64,000 nucleotides of DNA, taken from positions 14,035,656 through 14,099,655 of the forward strand of contig NC_135998.1 of assembly GCF_048128805.1 (NCBI RefSeq). Direction: 5' to 3'. Below are positions 19,621 through 33,163 of this stretch, in pieces. The position numbers and the translations under genes are program-made. A model generated the notes under the pieces. It searched no databases and was not told the DNA's origin. It worked only from the letters and a program-made list of their open reading frames with translations. The stretch is from Centroberyx gerrardi (lineage: Eukaryota > Chordata > Actinopteri > Beryciformes > Berycidae). Every line of letters begins with the position of its first letter. The stretch's first letter is position 1.

Positions 19621-20010
19621 ATGATAATCTGCCATACAAGTCACTAAATACTAACCACTTGAAGAGCTTACTAAGGCAGTTTGTTACTGCGCACTAGAAT
19701 ATCATTAATACTAATCATCATAGCAGCAGCAGCATCAAGAAGTTTAGCATATTTATAAACAAAGTTCCAATGTGTTATAAAATAAAAGGTGTGTGTGTTT
19801 GTCTACAGGTGTGTGTTTGTTGTTAAGACGACTTCAGACACTGGAGCAGCATGTAAACGCTACAGACACTTTAACACTTTCAGAGTTAACTCAACACCGG
19901 CAATTTTGTTTTATAGGAAGTTGTTCATAGAGCCATGCACCAGTCAGTAAACCACTTGAAGAGCTTACTGAGATAGTTTGTTACTGCGCACTAGAATATT
20001 GTTAATGATA
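19567..20010 (+). repeat. direct repeats R3 (19567-19710 and 19900-20010)
   Basis: GCAATTTTGTTTTATAGGAA then ATAGAGCCATGCACCAGTCA, and later CTTGAAGAGCTTACT and TTGTTACTGCGCACTAGAAT, occur in the same order in both copies, separated by about 0.3 kb. Confidence 0.85.
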
Positions 20011-20176
20011 ATCATAATCATGATCAGAACCACCACCATGATCATCACCATCATCATCATCAAAAAGTCAAAAAGTTCAAGTCTAGCATGAGTATGTCTA
20101 ATTAGCCTAAATAGCGCCCTCCTCCGACAGCCCATGGTCATTGTAAAAAACAAACAAAAAGCAAACTAAAAAGCAT

Positions 20177-20179
<3 letters not shown>

Positions 20180-20252
<73 letters not shown>
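20180..20252 (+). repeat. (GA)n microsatellite, about 73 bases
   Basis: Uninterrupted GA dinucleotides between the two R2 copies. Confidence 0.98.
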
Positions 20253-20255
<3 letters not shown>

Positions 20256-20508
20256 GCTAGCCTTTTACGAATTTCGAAAGGGGAAAACGATTTTTCCATC
20301 GGATAAATGCAAAATAGGTTTATGGGCTCATGTGGAAACAGGAACATAAAACGGTCTACATTATTAAGAAACAGCTCATAAACGCATAAATAGCCGATTC
20401 CAATCAGATTCTTGCTGTGGTTGTTTGGTTATTTAAGAGCTTTTGGCTATGTGAATTTACTATTTAACTTAATTTAAAGTTGCCCAAGTTCAAAGGTGCA
20501 CCATGAAT

Positions 20509-20660
20509 GCATTCTCTGGTAGTTGATGCACCAGTGGAGTCATCAGTTTCTCCCTTCATCTTACCTGACTTATGGATAGTTCTGATCTCTGATCTAATCT
20601 GATCTCTGAGCGTTTTATAGCCTTAAACATGAGTTATAGTTCCTTCTCTTATCAGTGTTC
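20509..20660 (+). repeat. direct repeat R1, copy 2
   Basis: Diverged copy of 18505-18660, with the same GCATTCTCTGGTAGTTGATG start and TTATAGTTCCTTCTCTTATC end. Confidence 0.85.
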
Positions 20661-20856
20661 TTGCGGTGGTAGGGTATCAGATCTTTGTAGCTGAAAGGAA
20701 AGGTAGTGGAAAATGTTCTGTTGTTATCAGAAAATAAAAAATCACATTAATTTCCCCCTCTTTCTCTCTGATCCTCTCCTCTCCCCCTCCTCAAAAACAC
20801 ACCAGTCCTCCTCCAGCTCTCTGGTTTCTTAGCAAAGAGCACCAACCAGTGGGCAT

Positions 20857-21126
20857 AACGTCATTAAACAAGATGACTGTCTTTTTGCACTCACTTGATG
20901 TGTTTAACCTCAACTATTTTTAGTCAGCTGACAATAGACAAAACAACATTACTAACATTACACTTGAAAAATGAGTGTCGTGTGTGTTACTGCTTTGTCA
21001 CCATCACATGGGAGAACTTGCTGCTCAGGGAAAAAGTTGGCACTGATAACGGCACGATGATCATAATCATGATAGGTCATAACCACCACCATATGATCAT
21101 CATCAAAAAGTCAAAAAGTTCCTCAT
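20857..21126 (+). repeat. direct repeat R2, copy 2
   Basis: See 18668-18937. The sequence diverges immediately after CCTCAT at 21126, giving a sharp breakpoint. Confidence 0.95.
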
Positions 21127-21986
21127 CCCAAATCCTGGCATGGGATGACATTATTGCCTCCAACCTATATTGGCCATATTCAACATCTACAGGACACGCT
21201 GCCCACAGTTCGTTTTCAACTCTCAGTTTATGAAGTGAACGAAACATTTATTTTCAATAAATCGATCCGTCGATTTAATTTACAGAGAAGATTTAATGAG
21301 CCAGAAAAAAGAAAGGTAAACACTATGTTGTTTGCTGACCGCAGGTCTTTTGAGTTGGCACACAGCGAGTAGCTGCGCTCAGACGCACAATGAGGCTCTT
21401 GGCGAAATTTCTTCTTTTCTAGGCTTGGAACTTGATGATTATGCCAATGCTGGACAGTCTGCAGGCCCAGTGACCCTGAATAGGAATAAGAGGATAAGGG
21501 TTATGGTTAGGTTAAATAAGCGGGTATAAAGACAATGAAAGCATGAATGAATGATTGATTATGCCGCTGAAACGCATTTGTATGATGGGCCAGTGCCGAC
21601 GTTCATACTAGTCAGTGACTGTGCACTAGTTGTCTATTATGTCTATGTTTTAAATTGCCTTGCCTGTTATGATTAAGCTACCAGCGGCAACACAGGTCAC
21701 TTAATGAGGCAATAATGACGGTCGCACAATGGGGAGCAGGGAGACAGGACAGGTGCAAATCGCAGCCATGAGGCAACCCGTTGCATCCATGTTTTCCTAC
21801 TGTCTCAATTATGTCAAAATCTGCAGCTTCGCCTGCCTGTGAGATTGATTATTGTGGATGACTTTGATTACATTAAGGAAGACCTGTCCAAAACTAGCAG
21901 CAGCATATTTAGTTATGGACAGAACAGATATAAACGCCTTTTAAATAATGTGCAAAACAATCTGATAAAACAAAAGAGAAACAGAA

Positions 21987-21989
<3 letters not shown>

Positions 21990-22036
<47 letters not shown>
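21990..22036 (+). repeat. (GA)n microsatellite
   Basis: A pure GA run followed by AAGGAG-type units. Confidence 0.95.
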
Positions 22037-22039
<3 letters not shown>

Positions 22040-25000
22040 GGAGAAGGAGAAGGAGAAGTGTCCAGAGACAGTGGATTCATTTCCACATTCCAAAGAAGAA
22101 GTCTCAATCAAGGGACAGCACAGGGTGCAGGAGCACTCAAACAGTTTTTTTTTGTTGTTGTTGTTGTTGCGTGTTTTGGATTAAATGTAATCTCAAATAC
22201 CTTTGTGTGACTGTCAAGGTTTACAAGGCAACACACCTGGCATTTCATAAAACCATTCTCTTATTTACATTTATCCCTCAGTAGTTGAGTTTTATTTCAG
22301 TGTCAAAAACAGGTATAAAGCATTATATGAAGTAGGTCTGCATCATCTCAGCGCTGTGAGGATGCTCCCTTGTAACTGTAATGTGTGACTCATGTTGGAT
22401 AGCTGCCCTCTCCTCTGCATTGTGTAACTTGTGGTTTGTCTCTTGTTTGCCTTCTCCTCCTCCAGGTTGCACTGAACAGGACTGTCTGCATGGATGGCAG
22501 TTGGTGCTCTTTTTCTAGCTTTTCTCTGATTAATCCTGGCCTTCTGCACAACATGCACAGTACATGGAGTACACAGATGGCCCTGCAGACCCCCGCAATG
22601 ACTATCTTTATTATGAATTAGACTGTATTCATTGCCTTTTGTCACCACCACTGTCAGAAAGTGGTTTGGAGGGTAGAACAATGTGTTCTCATACAATGCT
22701 CATGTAATATCTTATGAAAAGTTATGATTTGTACTATACGCATGGCTGGCTGCATTACCTACTGCTGCAATTAAGCAACTTTGGTTAAGGTTAGGGTTAA
22801 GGTTAGGCAACTAAAACAGGTCGGTTAAGGTTAAAGTAAGTACCCTCATCCCCAGTAAGTACCCTCATGCGGGTACCCCGACTGGGGTACCCTCAGACCC
22901 CAGAGGTATACTTTTTGTCATATCTCACAGGTGCTTTATTCTATCATTCCAATGTTTCATGACTTTGTCAATCAATTTGTTCCTAATGACTTCATGTCAT
23001 TGTTTTCTGTTTCTGTTTTAATTAGTGCTTTTTAAAAAATACCAATGTATTTGTCCTGGGGGACCCCAGTCAAAAGCACCCAATTCCGCCTATGCAGTTT
23101 TAATAGATGGAACTATTTATTGAGTTCATGTTTGCCATGGGTCCTAATTTAAAGTATCACACACTATCAGGGGGGTAGGGGCACTCTGTCAATCATTTTG
23201 AAGGAGACAGACACAGATGCAGCAGACACAGATTTCCTCATGTGCTCTGTCGACGACCCTAAATACTGCTCTTCCTAAGGTAAGATGATGTTCAAAGTCA
23301 GAAATACAATACATCATTTAATTAACTGTAACTTTCCTAAAATAATAATAATCTTTTTTTTTTTTTTTTCAGATGACATTAATTACATAACTAATAATGT
23401 TTTGACAAGAAATAAGTTAACATTTTGCTATGATGGTTGTTTCTTACAGTAGTTTATTCTTGGGGTCCCCAGGGACCCCATAGTCCTTGTATGTTAAATA
23501 TGTTGGTAGGATGAGGGTTAAATAAGAAAAACTTGCTTTTCTCACAGCAGAAAACTTCCCAGACTTGAAGCTAGGTCATCAGAGTTTAAGATAAATGTAT
23601 CCGCCCATCCACTACCCCGACGTCCACACCTTTACTTTCCACTGCACTATTTCACTGTCACAATACTGCTTGTTTCAGTCATGTGAGGCTTACCTTCTGT
23701 TTTATTCACTTTGTAGAATATCACACAAAAAATCAAGGTCCATTACTTTTCCTAACTGTAACTACAAGTTCGCTATGAGATATGGGTAGAAACGTCACTG
23801 CTTTGGTAGAGAGTCAGAAGTTGGTACTCTTTGCATTGCAGATGCATTTGATGTTTCTGAGTGGTCATCTAGCACCAGGGGAAAAACAGATCCAAGGCTC
23901 TGAGTTTAAAACCTTTTATTCATTGGCTATTTATTCTGAAACGTTTTTAACCTGAATGAACCTGAATGAATAGTCAAATAGAGTAAAGGCTTTTTAATCT
24001 AATTTTGGATGCCTTGGATCGCTTTTTCCTCTCATTTTCCACCCAACCCTACTATCTTTAACATCAGAAGTTAAAAAGTTTTCCAGCCTCTTATCTGCTT
24101 TTTGATGTCATCTAGTACCACTTCCTATTGTTCATATTATTAGACAGAAACCAGTATGGAAAGTGTTAACGTGCTGGCTCTAACTTCTCTTCTCTGGCTG
24201 TTCTTCCTCCATTTTCAGTGCTTCTGGATTGTTGCTTCCTGTTTACATTTACATTTCACATGTCAAGCATTCAGCTGTCGCTCTTATCCAGAGTGACTTA
24301 CACATGACCCAGGAGGTCCTGCTCAGGGTCACATGGCTGTTGATGGACATATTGGCTGCAGAAGAGACCAAACCTGTAATCTTCCAGTTATGGGACGGTC
24401 TCTCTAACCGCCAAGCTTCCCTGCCACCCTTGCTGCCTTGCTTTTGTTTTCTCCCCCTACATACTACAGCTACTTTGTTTTGGATGTTTTTTCCTCTTCT
24501 GTTCTTTCATTGGGTTCTGTCCATTGTAAAGTCAGTTGTTTCAGCAGCTATGCATCATGTTTTATCTATTCATCACAGACTTCTATGTCCAAGAAACTTT
24601 TAAGCTGCCTGTCTTTTTCTTGTACTTGTCTTTCTCTCTCCTGCCCTCTCTACCATTTTAATTTTGTTTCTGAGAGTTTCCACACCGTATTAATATTCGT
24701 CTTAGAAACAGTAATGTATAGTAATTTTCCTCAATAGAGCTGAATAAGTCCTCGACTCCTGGGAGGTCTTCACTTGCACCAGCAGATCTGAGGGTTAACG
24801 AATGTGTTTGTTCTCTAAAATGCTATTCTGACCATGACACTCGACTTGACACTCGACATTTCCAGTCTGTGACATTCAGAACCTCATTTTTTCCATCATC
24901 CCCCCCTACAGGGCGAGTCTCTGGTTATTTCCCAATATAGATAGGCTATACTGGGATCAACTCAGAAATTTGTTTCAGCATTTGCTTATGAAGGTCACTC

Positions 25001-26150
25001 ACTTTGGGATCCCCTTTTATACCATAAAATATTTCTTGAGAAGGACAAAAGGACTAAATGTTTACCTCTGGTAAAGAAATGGCTTCTTGTTGCATTATTT
25101 ATTTTAGGTAGCAATCTCACTTACAATGGAACTATGTGAGTGCCAGACTATGATACTGTGTAATTATATTGTCAGTCCACTGCGCCTGGTAGAACAGGTT
25201 TAATTAACATTGTGTACAGCTTGTTACAAGGTACTTTCAGCTGTTACAACAGAAAACGGTTTAGTCAACTTCCCTGTCTAACTTGTGGTTTCACTAGATG
25301 GTGCCATCTTCCTTTGTACACAGATCCACACTGTGGAATACGTATGTGAGCTACAGATTGTTTCAGATGCAGGTTCATTTCCTCCATGAAACTATAATGT
25401 TCCCTTATCTGGATAATCTTGAAAGTGTCAGGGAATTTAATTTAGACACAAAACAGGAAATTTGATTCATCTCTTGCTGTCAGTGATTTTCCATCTGATC
25501 CAAGAGAAGATTTCCCACGGGTAAATTGCATTTTATCTTATCTTCTCTTATCTTTACTTCTCTTATCGTATCTTATCTTATCTTATTGAGAAATTGTTGC
25601 TAGATCGGTTTATTCATACAGCACATTGATATCTTACTCACAATGCAATCTCAAATCAACCATGAGCCGGTAATAGGGTCAATGATAGGAATTAATCATC
25701 CTGCACATTCTGCACAGACTGAATATCTAATGGGGGACTTATGCTGACTGAGTAACAGGCACAGATTTCAATTAGGCCTAGTAGAGTATGTGATGATAGC
25801 TTGGTGTGTGTGTGTGTGGGGGGTGTGTTCATCCATACCCACTCACAAGCAGTAATGTGTGAGTACAGCTTTCAACATTTTCTCTTCATGTTTCTTTTTG
25901 TTGTTGCTGCTTGAAGATCACTTTCTTTGGAGCTGCGAAATGTTCTGGCTTATTAATTTGTGAATCAGTGCCACAAATACTCTGACAGCAACTGCTTAGT
26001 CCAGCTGTCTAAAATCTTCTCATCCTCCATTCAATCCAAGAAAAATGCTTCCTTCTGAAACTCAACTCCCCCGGCATAGCCTCACATCTTAGCCTATGCT
26101 TTGCCCCATTCCCATCCCCAATCCCCCCCAACAGTGCCACAAACCACACA
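22040..26150. other. intergenic, no gene recognised
   Basis: No open frame with family motifs and splice signals. GGTTAAGG-type units are at 22780-22835, and a GAGGGTTAA end at 23513-23521 may be a piggyBac-like terminus. TCTTATCTTA-type units are at 25535-25590. Confidence 0.5.
24240..24360 (+). repeat. dispersed teleost repeat fragment
   Basis: TCGCTCTTATCCAGAGTGAC then TTACACATGACC is a worn copy of the very common fish motif GCTCTTATCCAGAGCGACTT. Confidence 0.6.
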
Positions 26151-26153
26151 CAC

Positions 26154-26156
<3 letters not shown>

Positions 26157-26200
<44 letters not shown>
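26157..26200 (+). repeat. (CA)n microsatellite
   Basis: A pure CA run; a second lies at about 26389-26418. Confidence 0.95.
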
Positions 26201-26207
<7 letters not shown>

Positions 26208-26384
26208 GAGTTAACCCCATCAAAAAGGACGATCTTCTACATGCATGGCCCCCACTTCCTCCCTCAACCTCAACCTCCCAGACCAAAGAGGCGGTTTCAT
26301 CATTTGGTAATTAATATTCTAAGGAAGAGGAGAGCATCAGGAAACAATTATTCAATAATGTATGGATGTAAATGCACACTGTGT

Positions 26385-26423
<39 letters not shown>

Positions 26424-26754
26424 TGCACATATATCACCACGACCAACTCTTCCTCTGCTCCAGGATCAGGTTACCCTTCTATATCCAACACAACTGGGGT
26501 GAAAGCAGTGAATGGTTTGTGAATGGAGTGAATGGAGAATGAAATCTTGCAATTAAATTATTCAAGACTCTGGTTTATGCACAAATAGTCAGCAGACCGT
26601 TACAACTACAGGTATGTTCCAGTTTCAACAAGCTGGGTGCTAGACCTGGCATGAGTTCCCATGTGTTCTTATTTTATAAAAGAGTGTGGGCAGTCAGTAG
26701 GGGAGATCTAGGATAGGAGATGGAAGGAGGAGAGGGTTATAGACAAAAAAGTGA

Positions 26755-26838
26755 CATTACATGACATGATACGATGATATACGATGATATATGATATGGA
26801 TATATGATATGATATGATATATGATATGATATGATAGC
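26755..26838 (+). repeat. ATGATATGAT-type minisatellite
   Basis: Irregular units of GATAT and ATGATATGAT, grading from GATACGATGATATAC at the left. A short, imperfect AT-rich array. Confidence 0.85.
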
Positions 26839-27183
26839 ATGTCACAGAACTGGTTAGGCTTTTTTTAGAGGCAGAACAATGCACAATACTGAAATTTAGT
26901 GATTCAGAGCTTTAATTATGTTTTTGCAGCTTTAATTATGTTTTCTTGTTTTTTTTTTTTTTTTTTTTGAAAGACAACAACACAGAACAGACCATAGACA
27001 TCATTGGTGGTTGTGGCTTCATTGGTACCACTTGCTCACATATGACTTGTGCATGTATTGTATTCTCTATCTCTGCACTCAAACTGTATATACAGTATAC
27101 TGTATATATATGTATATGGAAAAGCAGTGAAATGAGCCTCTGTGTGATTCTCAGATGTCTTGATATTTCTATGCTCCCATTTG

Positions 27184-27365
27184 GTAGCTGGTTAGATGGA
27201 TGGCAAGGTGGTTAGAGGTTAGTGGTTAGATTCACATAGCAGATAAGTCACAGGTTTGACCCCCACAACAGTCACAGCCAGACACTGAACCCAGACCCTC
27301 TCAGTCATTGTAAGCCACTTTAGATAAGAGGGTCAGCCAAATACCTTAAATTGTAAAATGTAAAT
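27184..27365 (+). mobile_element. tRNA-derived SINE (V-SINE-like), degenerate
   Basis: The 5' part has GGTTAGAGGTTAGTGGTTAG and an internal GGTTTGACCCC resembling a pol III B box. The 3' part reads TGTAAGCCACTTTAGATAAG, then GGGTCAGCCAAATA and a TGTAAAATGTAAA tail. This is the typical 3' end of a teleost SINE sharing a LINE tail. Confidence 0.65.
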
Positions 27366-27870
27366 TCAGAAACCTTCCTGGTTATGGACATGTGTGTTAT
27401 GGCTTGGATTGGATTTTTTTTGCTTTACCAGAGAATGTGGACACAGTGGAGAGTGACAGGGGAGATGAGGGGGAGAGCGAGGGTATGATATATGGATTGA
27501 AGCCAACAGGATGCCACTTGAGTTGTGCGGTCCACTCTAAGCCGGTCCTCACCAGAGCCTAACACACTGCTATGGTCTATATCCACAGCCTCTGCTGGCT
27601 CGGACCCAGTGTGTCTGGTAATTGGGATCAGATGAGTGGCAGCAAAAGCGAGGCGACCTAGGTTCTCTAGGACCCGCAGTAACCTGGAAGCATTTATTTT
27701 ATGGAAAAGATGTTTAGTTAAAGTGCAGCGCTGCAGCCTGCAGCCCGGCCCTCTAATGACTCTCTCGTTCCCTTGCCCAGGCCTGGAGACAGAGCGCCGT
27801 GATGGATATGACTGGTGAAACAGGGACACACACACACGTGCACAAATGCAAAGACGCACATGCTCATACA

Positions 27871-27879
<9 letters not shown>

Positions 27880-27911
<32 letters not shown>
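27880..27911 (+). repeat. (CA)n microsatellite
   Basis: A CA run within a wider CA-rich area starting at 27825. Confidence 0.9.
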
Positions 27912-27914
<3 letters not shown>

Positions 27915-29260
27915 TCACCGTGCACTGTGATGGATATGATTGGTGAAAGCTCTGAACACCGCTTCCTGAGTCCTTCACTTCCTTCCTCCCAGGCCTCGGT
28001 CGGCCAAGCCGAGCCAGGCCCGACTAGACTTGGGCCGGATTGGATTGCAGATTAACAGGCTTCCTGTCCAATCCATTGGCTGCGTTCATCTGCTTTCCTA
28101 ACGGTCGCCTTTATTTATGAGCAAACTGTGACATTATTGAGGATGAATGAGTCTCTTCAGGATGGATGGGATCCAGGAGGCTGGGGCGGGTGTGTGGATT
28201 TACAGAGAGGGGACTGTTTTTGGTGGAGTATTGCAGAAAGTACATTTAGGAAAAGTAGTAAAGTCCAAAGCTATGGCAAGTGTATAAGGGAGGAAACAAG
28301 AGTGCAAGGGAAGTGTACAGTATGTACGTTTTAGTGTGGATAGAAATGTCATGGTTTTCCTCACATCTATTCAGCTGCTTCCAATGCTAATTATTTGTAC
28401 ACTATAGGTCTTCTTTTGCGGGTTCAAGTAGTGCAGAAAAATCACTTTTCTTGAAGTTTATTGTTAACATGGGCTGAAAAAGTTTTTGCTTTTTTTTAAT
28501 ATATTTTATCAAATCTACTAAGATGTCCACTGCTTCTTATGGCACAAAAAGAGGCACATACTGCTACAAGTGTAATGTATTTGAGCGGTCAAATGTCAAA
28601 GACAAGTGTCAGTGTTATAGTTTGTGAGCGAGAATAAGCGATATTGAAATCTACAAGACGAGGAGAGGTTATCATACGAAAATATGGGCCAGATATATTT
28701 ATATTCTGGGTTTTTTTATTGGAATGTTCAGCTTCATTATAAAGCAATATAGGCACTAACCAAATTGTATGGAAACATGTTCAATATATCCACGTTTTAC
28801 ACGTCACATCAGACAGAATTGAGCCTTTCAAAACATTCAGTTATGCCTTTCAAATAAGACTCGGCTGAGTATTTCAGCGTCTTGTAAGGATTTACACATT
28901 CATATATATTTTTAAGTCGGGCCCATTGTCATTCCCTCCGCCGCCCCATCACTGTAGGCCTGCTGCAACACTACAACACCCACCCCACACCTCTGATCCT
29001 CCTCCCGCTGCCTCTCTCCTGCTGGCAGCCCTTGATTACACTTGTCTCCTGGGGGAAGGTTTCAACTCCTCAGAGATAGTAATATCGAGGGCACTACTGG
29101 CTAGTCACTTCAGATCAGGGCGGGGGGAGGAAATGGCGACGGACATAAAGCTAAATATATAATTCCTCCCATGCCGGTAATCACGATGTCCAGACGATTT
29201 GAAATGACAGTTTAACCACTTTAGACTGAGGAACGCTTTGTTCGGATTGAGAAGCGGGAG

Positions 29261-29297
<37 letters not shown>

Positions 29298-32200
29298 GGA
29301 GGGTCTGGTCGGTCCCTACAACGGTTGGGGAGCCTCCTCGTGTGTATAGAGGCTATCCAAAGGGGCCCGTGTGGTCCTCTCTAAATGGGGGGGAGCGCAC
29401 GTTCCATTGAGTTGAAATAGCTCACAGACCAGACAGGGGCAATTCTGTGAATGACTGACGTGCCAAGAGGTCCGGAAGGAAACACTCTCGCTGCCCGGTA
29501 TTAGTTTACCTGATTATTAGGATATCCAACTTCCCCCTAAAATGGCCGGCCATTTCCCTGTTAAAGGCAGCGAGAGCAGCACCTGGATTAGGCCTAAACA
29601 TGGTCCGCATTACACTCGGCACAACAAGGCCTCGCACCGCACAGCTCAAACAATTCCCTCTATAAATATTAATGGGCTAATCTGCGCATATTCTTTTCCT
29701 CTCTGCCTATTACTGTATCCGCGAAAGGGTCAGAGATACTCCTCTGAACATCAAATCCATTTAAATTTTAAGTCCAATTTACATATGCAGAGATTTTCGC
29801 TCCCGTGGCACAGACAAGACTCTCTCAATATGTCTTCCCCACCATCACATCACAAGAGGAGAGTGCATTTCGTATTCACACGCTGATTGGATCCTTGATG
29901 AGGTCTTCAGGGTGGCCTCTCACACTTTGACACTCTCCACACTCCAGAGGCGATGAGGAGAGAGAGAGGGAGGGAGAGAGAGGGAGGGAGGGAGGGAATG
30001 AGAGGTGTGCGGGGGATCGATCCAATTCTGTCTGTGCTGAAGTGGTCCGCTCCGTCGCCGGGCTTCGCAGCCTCCTCAGCAGTTCGGCTGCCGCAGGAGC
30101 ACCGGGGCTTGATGTCCGGGGTGTAATCACAGGCGGCACGCAGGGAAGAGAGCGAGCAGATCAGGATACTCTCTCTCTCTTTCACACACACATACTCTCT
30201 CTCTCTCTCTCACACACATAGTAATGTGGGCCTATTTGGCAAACTAGCATTTGATGGTTAGACTATTGTCACAAGCCTCTCTCAGAGCGCTCGAAAAGAC
30301 ATGAATAATGCAACGCAGAATAATCTGCATGGAAAGTAAAGAGAGATTGAGACGTAGAAAAATGCTAAGAGGGAAATGGGGGAGAGTGAAGAAAGAGAGA
30401 GGAAAGAGAGAGAGAAATGGAGAGCGACACTCAGAGATTTAGATTCTTTTTTTTCAGTATGAGTGCAAGTTGCACTTTGTCCCTGGCCATATTTCATATT
30501 TGTACTTTCAGGTACAGTATGCAACAAACATTCATGATTCTGTATTTATTCACATAAATTCATATTGATGATTTAATTCGAAGATAGACTGGGTTAGAAA
30601 TTTATAGTAATCGCTCTTTAATGTCCGCAAATGCTGCTGTTTTGAACACTATTTAAGGTACATCTGTTTCATGCAAGTTAAATGTGGCTGCTTTCAGCAA
30701 AAACACAGCTTTGCAAAATGCTTGTTGTGAGTCAGAGTTATGAGTTAATGGTGGTTAGAGTATCTAACTATGGTTATCTTTCCTTCAACAAACCAGCAGT
30801 GAATAAAAGGTTTGACTATCAAATCAAAAGTTTACTGAACTAATTTAGAATTGTATATTTTTGTTAGGAAGGGCCAAAGGACACAACAGAACCTCCACAC
30901 AGACAAACCTCTATTGCTCTCTCTCACACACACACAGACACGCAGACGCACACACAGACACACGCACACACACACGTCTAAAGGCGGTGCTAGTAGTAGT
31001 AAACATTTGAAAGGAACAGGGGTAATTCACTTGATAAATGTCAACCAAAATGAAGCTATCAGCTGAAAGCAATTTCCTTGTGCTTGCCTGTGTTCTGCGC
31101 CAGGGACTTGGGAGATTTTCACCCCTCCATCGATCATGAAGCCTCTGTTTTAGGCCAAGGTACACAATGCCCTCAAATTGCTGACATATGGACCTAGAAT
31201 CACCACAAAACCTGCCATTTCCACCCCGCCCCTCCTCTGTCCCGACCCAGCCACTCCTCTGCTAAACTCTTGTTTATTCAACGACTCTGGTCTGTTTAGG
31301 CCATTAAAGCACAGACATCCAGGGAGACAGAGGGCCAAGGCAAATGTAATAAAGCCATAATCTGTAGCGTGCAACATGGCATTGCAGTAGCCCACAACCA
31401 TCACCTAGCACCGAAAATGACAAAATCACTGTGAAAACTCAGCTGGCACGTTGGAACACTTCTATGTTATCACCATTCTACAATTTATTCTGTCTACTCA
31501 GAAGAAAAGAAGGTGGATGGCAGTGTTATGAAGCTGTGATTTGTAGCTGGAAACATTGCAGCACGGTAAAGCTTTACAATGTTCAAATGGTCAAAATCAA
31601 TGGTCAGACAATTTGCTTGACCAATCAAGAGTTATGTCATTGGTTTTGTACATGCTAAAAGGTTTTTACACCCATGAAAGGCTTTAGTAGATCAGGACCT
31701 TAAGTGTGTGGGGAAAGCTCTTGACCTAAGCCTCTCTGCCATGTGGGGTGCGACCAGTAGCAGAAGAAAGTTGAGTGGAAAAAACAAAACACAAAAAAAA
31801 AACCCCAAAACAAATCATGATAAAGATGAAGACACCAACCACATATTATTATAGAGAGCCTCTCTTTGGTATGAACAGTGGACAGATGAAAGTAGAGTCT
31901 TAAATGTGTCTCTACTGTCCATGGCTCTGGGTAGAAGTTGCCAGCAGAGGAGTGAAAAGGCCCTCGACCTTCTTGTCTTGGCCACTCAGACACTTCTTGT
32001 TATTGATCCAGTCGGAACAGCTACTCACTCAACAATTCCTGACCATGGCTTTAAATACACAGCTATTTAAGGACAGAGAGGGCCAAGTGCACAGCATTAA
32101 AAACCTCTTTGCCTAATGGACAATTGTGGTGCCAGCAGCAAGGGCCTAGAGGTCTGTACACAGGAAAAGTCCATTATCACTCGAACTAATGGAGGGGGGA

Positions 32201-33085
32201 TTTCAAACCAAAAGAGGAGAAAAAGAAAAGAAAACAAGAGAGAGAGAGAGAGAGAAATGACGCACAAGGTACAAAGCACTGTTTCTTTAATGGACTCCAT
32301 CAATAATGTTACTTTTCCTGCTTTATTGTGTTTAGAGAGAGTAGCCATATTATCAATCCTAGACATGGGCAGAAATTAAAGACCTTTTTTCTCAAGTGCA
32401 TTTTTTTTTTACAGACTTTGAATCAATGTGAAACAAATGTTTGGCAACACGCTAATGATATCTGTTCAGGCGGCTCCTGCATTTCTGGAACAAACTCTCT
32501 CCCTTTCTCTCGCTCTCGCCACCAAGACAAACCCACAGCCAGTTTACATTCAGACGGGTGCGCTTGTTTTATATAAACAGACAGCCCTTGTGGCAAGGAG
32601 TTTGATTAGGAGGAGGCCCACAAATCCCATTAAAAGTCCATTCATCCCTCGCTCCGTGTTTGTTTGAAGACAGGAAGAGTAACGAGGGAGGAGGGAAGAG
32701 GAGGGAGGTGACTGGCAGTCCGTCGCTGTTGTTTCCATGCCAATTTCTGTTTACGCTTTGACAGTTAAACACAGATATCACCCAGCAGCAAAGAACGGGA
32801 CTTTGCCAGTAATGTGGGCAGGAACTGAACCCCAATATCTGCCAGCAGAATCCAAACATGCATTATTAGACCAAGACCCATTCCTGTGTGTGAAGTTCTC
32901 AGACAGTTACACTCCTCAAGAGGGTGGGGTTCAAAAGCTACCTACATACACGTACCAAACACTCTTCAGCCACTCTCTACTATCAACATGATATCAACAT
33001 GTTGTGCTGCTATTATGTGTTCCCATCCATAGGTACAGTTACAACCAGACAGTACAGTATCAAAATATTTTTTAGACCGTCACAG
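27912..33085. other. intergenic and mrrf 3' flank, no gene recognised
   Basis: No coding homology. Less repetitive, balanced-composition stretches at about 29530-29830 and 32500-32660 could be conserved noncoding elements but cannot be confirmed from one sequence. GT run at 29264-29296, GA-rich at 29950-30000. Confidence 0.4.
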
Positions 33086-33163
33086 TCAGCCTAGCAGCTC
33101 CTTGGTCTTGGTTGCTAGCTGTTTGTCAATGTCCTCTGCTATGTTGTCCGCCATTTGCTGAAG
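33086..33163 (-). CDS. mrrf: mrrf exon 6 (last coding)
   Basis: LQQMADNIAEDIDKQLATKT, then KELLG and stop, the C-terminal helix of domain I. Acceptor is GCGCTCACAG; the frame is entered in phase 0. Confidence 0.95.
   Translation of the reverse strand, partial: LQQMADNIAEDIDKQLATKTKELLG

Noticed and set aside
24229..24603. 124-residue open frame
   Set aside because: Begins inside a dispersed repeat fragment and has no family motif or splice signals.
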